The notes under the pieces are model-generated. The model searched no databases. It saw only the letters and a list, made by a program, of their open reading frames with translations, and was not told the origin of the DNA. The translations under genes and the position numbers were made by a program. Of a stretch of DNA of 64,000 bases, positions 63,157-64,000 are shown piece after piece (the first letter of the stretch is position 1; the number at the start of each line of letters is the position of its first letter). Source of the stretch: Sphingomonas sp. So64.6b (GTDB lineage Bacteria; Pseudomonadota; Alphaproteobacteria; Sphingomonadales; Sphingomonadaceae); the NCBI RefSeq assembly GCF_014171475.1, contig NZ_CP048817.1, forward strand, positions 4,278,001 through 4,342,000, in the 5' to 3' direction.

Positions 63157-64000
63157 ATGGACGGAAACCCGTTGCTCGGCGTGCTGTTTCACTGGATCGG
63201 GGGCTTGTCCTCGGCCAGCTTCTACGTCCCCTACAAGCGTATCAAGGGCTGGTCGTGGGAGATTTTCTGGCTGACCGGTGGCGTGTTCAGCTGGCTGGTC
63301 ATGCCCTGGCTGTTCGCCAGCCTGCAAACGCACGACCTGTTCGGCGTGATCGGCGCGGTGCCGAGGGAAACCCTGTTCTGGTGTTGGTTCTGGGGTGCGG
63401 GCTGGGGCTTTGGCGGCCTGACCTTCGGTCTCACCATGCGCTATCTCGGCCTGTCGCTCGGCATGGCGGTGGCGCTTGGGCTGACCACGGTGATCGGGAC
63501 GCTCGGGCCACCGATCTTTCGCGGCACATTGCCCGCGCTTGCCGCGACGAGCAGCGGCCAGGTCACGCTGTTCGGGATCGTCGTGGCGGTGATCGGTATC
63601 CTGATCGTCGCTCGCGCTGGCCAAGCCAAGGAACGCGAGACGAGCGGCGAAGCGGCGACCGTCGGTGTCGCCGAGTTCAATCTCAAGCGCGGCCTTGCCA
63701 TCGCGCTGTTCTCGGGGGCGATGTCGAGCTGCTTCGCCTTCGGGCTCGATGCGGGGCAGCCGATCCGCACACTGACGCTGGCGGCGGGCACCGACCCGTT
63801 ATGGCAGGGGCTGCCGGTGCTGTGCATCGTGCTGCTCGGCGGCCTGACCACCAACCTGATCTGGTGCGCGATCCTAATCCTGCGCAACCGCAGCGCCGGC
63901 GAGTTCGTCGGCCGCACCGCGCAAGGGACGATCGCGGCCACACCGCCGCTTGGCGCCAACTATCTGCTCGCCGCGCTCGGCGGCACGCTCTGGTACTTCC
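63157..64000 (+). CDS. rhaT: L-rhamnose-proton symporter RhaT, 3' end beyond window
   Basis: The first 281 codons are visible. Segments such as FHWIGGLSSASFYVPYKRIK, WSWEIFWLTGGVFSWLVMPW, LTFGLTMRYLGLSLGMAVAL, GILIVARAGQAKERE and AEFNLKRGLAIALFSG match E. coli RhaT closely. About eight hydrophobic helices are present before the cut. It carries L-rhamnose with H+ across the inner membrane. ATG at 63157 with GGAGGGG upstream is preferred over ATG at 63154. It is third in the rhaK-lldD-rhaT operon. Confidence 0.93.
   Translation, partial: MDGNPLLGVLFHWIGGLSSASFYVPYKRIKGWSWEIFWLTGGVFSWLVMPWLFASLQTHDLFGVIGAVPRETLFWCWFWGAGWGFGGLTFGLTMRYLGLSLGMAVALGLTTVIGTLGPPIFRGTLPALAATSSGQVTLFGIVVAVIGILIVARAGQAKERETSGEAATVGVAEFNLKRGLAIALFSGAMSSCFAFGLDAGQPIRTLTLAAGTDPLWQGLPVLCIVLLGGLTTNLIWCAILILRNRSAGEFVGRTAQGTIAATPPLGANYLLAALGGTLWYF

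Overview
The window looks like a chromosomal segment of a Sphingomonas-type alphaproteobacterium. Base composition is GC-rich, TonB-dependent receptors are abundant, many secreted glycosidases, esterases and peptidases are present, GTG starts and 4-base ATGA/GTGA gene overlaps are frequent, and the housekeeping genes (rpsD, nrdR, glyA, rpiB, folK) are of alphaproteobacterial type. No insertion sequence, prophage or CRISPR array was seen.

Layout. 1-7.3 kb: an uptake and oxidation cluster of unknown substrate (LLM flavin monooxygenase and aldo/keto reductase on minus; Gfo/Idh oxidoreductase, TonB receptor, PhyH-type dioxygenase and MFS transporter on plus). 7.3-12.9 kb: a YeiH-family membrane protein, a LacI regulator, a class A penicillin-binding protein and a threonine aldolase. 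12.9-16.8 kb: a ZnuD-like zinc receptor with a Zur-box-like palindrome, a CitE-like lyase and a PAP2 phosphatase. 16.8-25.6 kb: tRNA-Lys, folK, a family 5 uracil-DNA glycosylase, a small phosphatase, aguB and aguA (agmatine to putrescine), two secreted peptidases and rpsD. 25.8-29.8 kb: a chorismate mutase and the operon rpiB-glyA-(zinc ribbon)-nrdR-trmJ. 29.9-33.5 kb: a membrane LytTR regulator and an ECF sigma/anti-sigma pair with a fasciclin protein.

33.7-40.9 kb is the most interesting part: a sigma54-controlled RNA-repair locus. The CARF-domain activator rtcR is divergent from an operon that starts at a near-perfect -24/-12 promoter, with an IHF-like site upstream. The transcript first carries a 77-nt tRNA-like gene (anticodon UGG, encoded CCA, abnormal D-loop) framed by hairpins, then rtcB, an unrecognised 153-aa gene and rtcA. 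A tandem-AAA ATPase follows on the same strand. The arrangement suggests that the operon makes its own tRNA-like substrate, decoy or signal together with the RNA ligase and cyclase.

41.2-64 kb is a rhamnoside utilisation region. A large TonB receptor leads a tightly overlapping operon encoding a GH78 alpha-L-rhamnosidase, type-B carboxylesterase, lipoprotein esterase, tannase/feruloyl esterase, acyl-CoA synthetase, a small secreted protein and a GH3 beta-glucosidase. Next come the L-rhamnose catabolic genes: rhaD (aldolase-dehydrogenase fusion), rhaI and a DeoR regulator on minus, and rhaK, lldD and rhaT (cut by the window end) on plus. Together they would import an acylated, glucosylated rhamnoside, strip its acyl and sugar parts, and turn rhamnose into DHAP and lactate/pyruvate.
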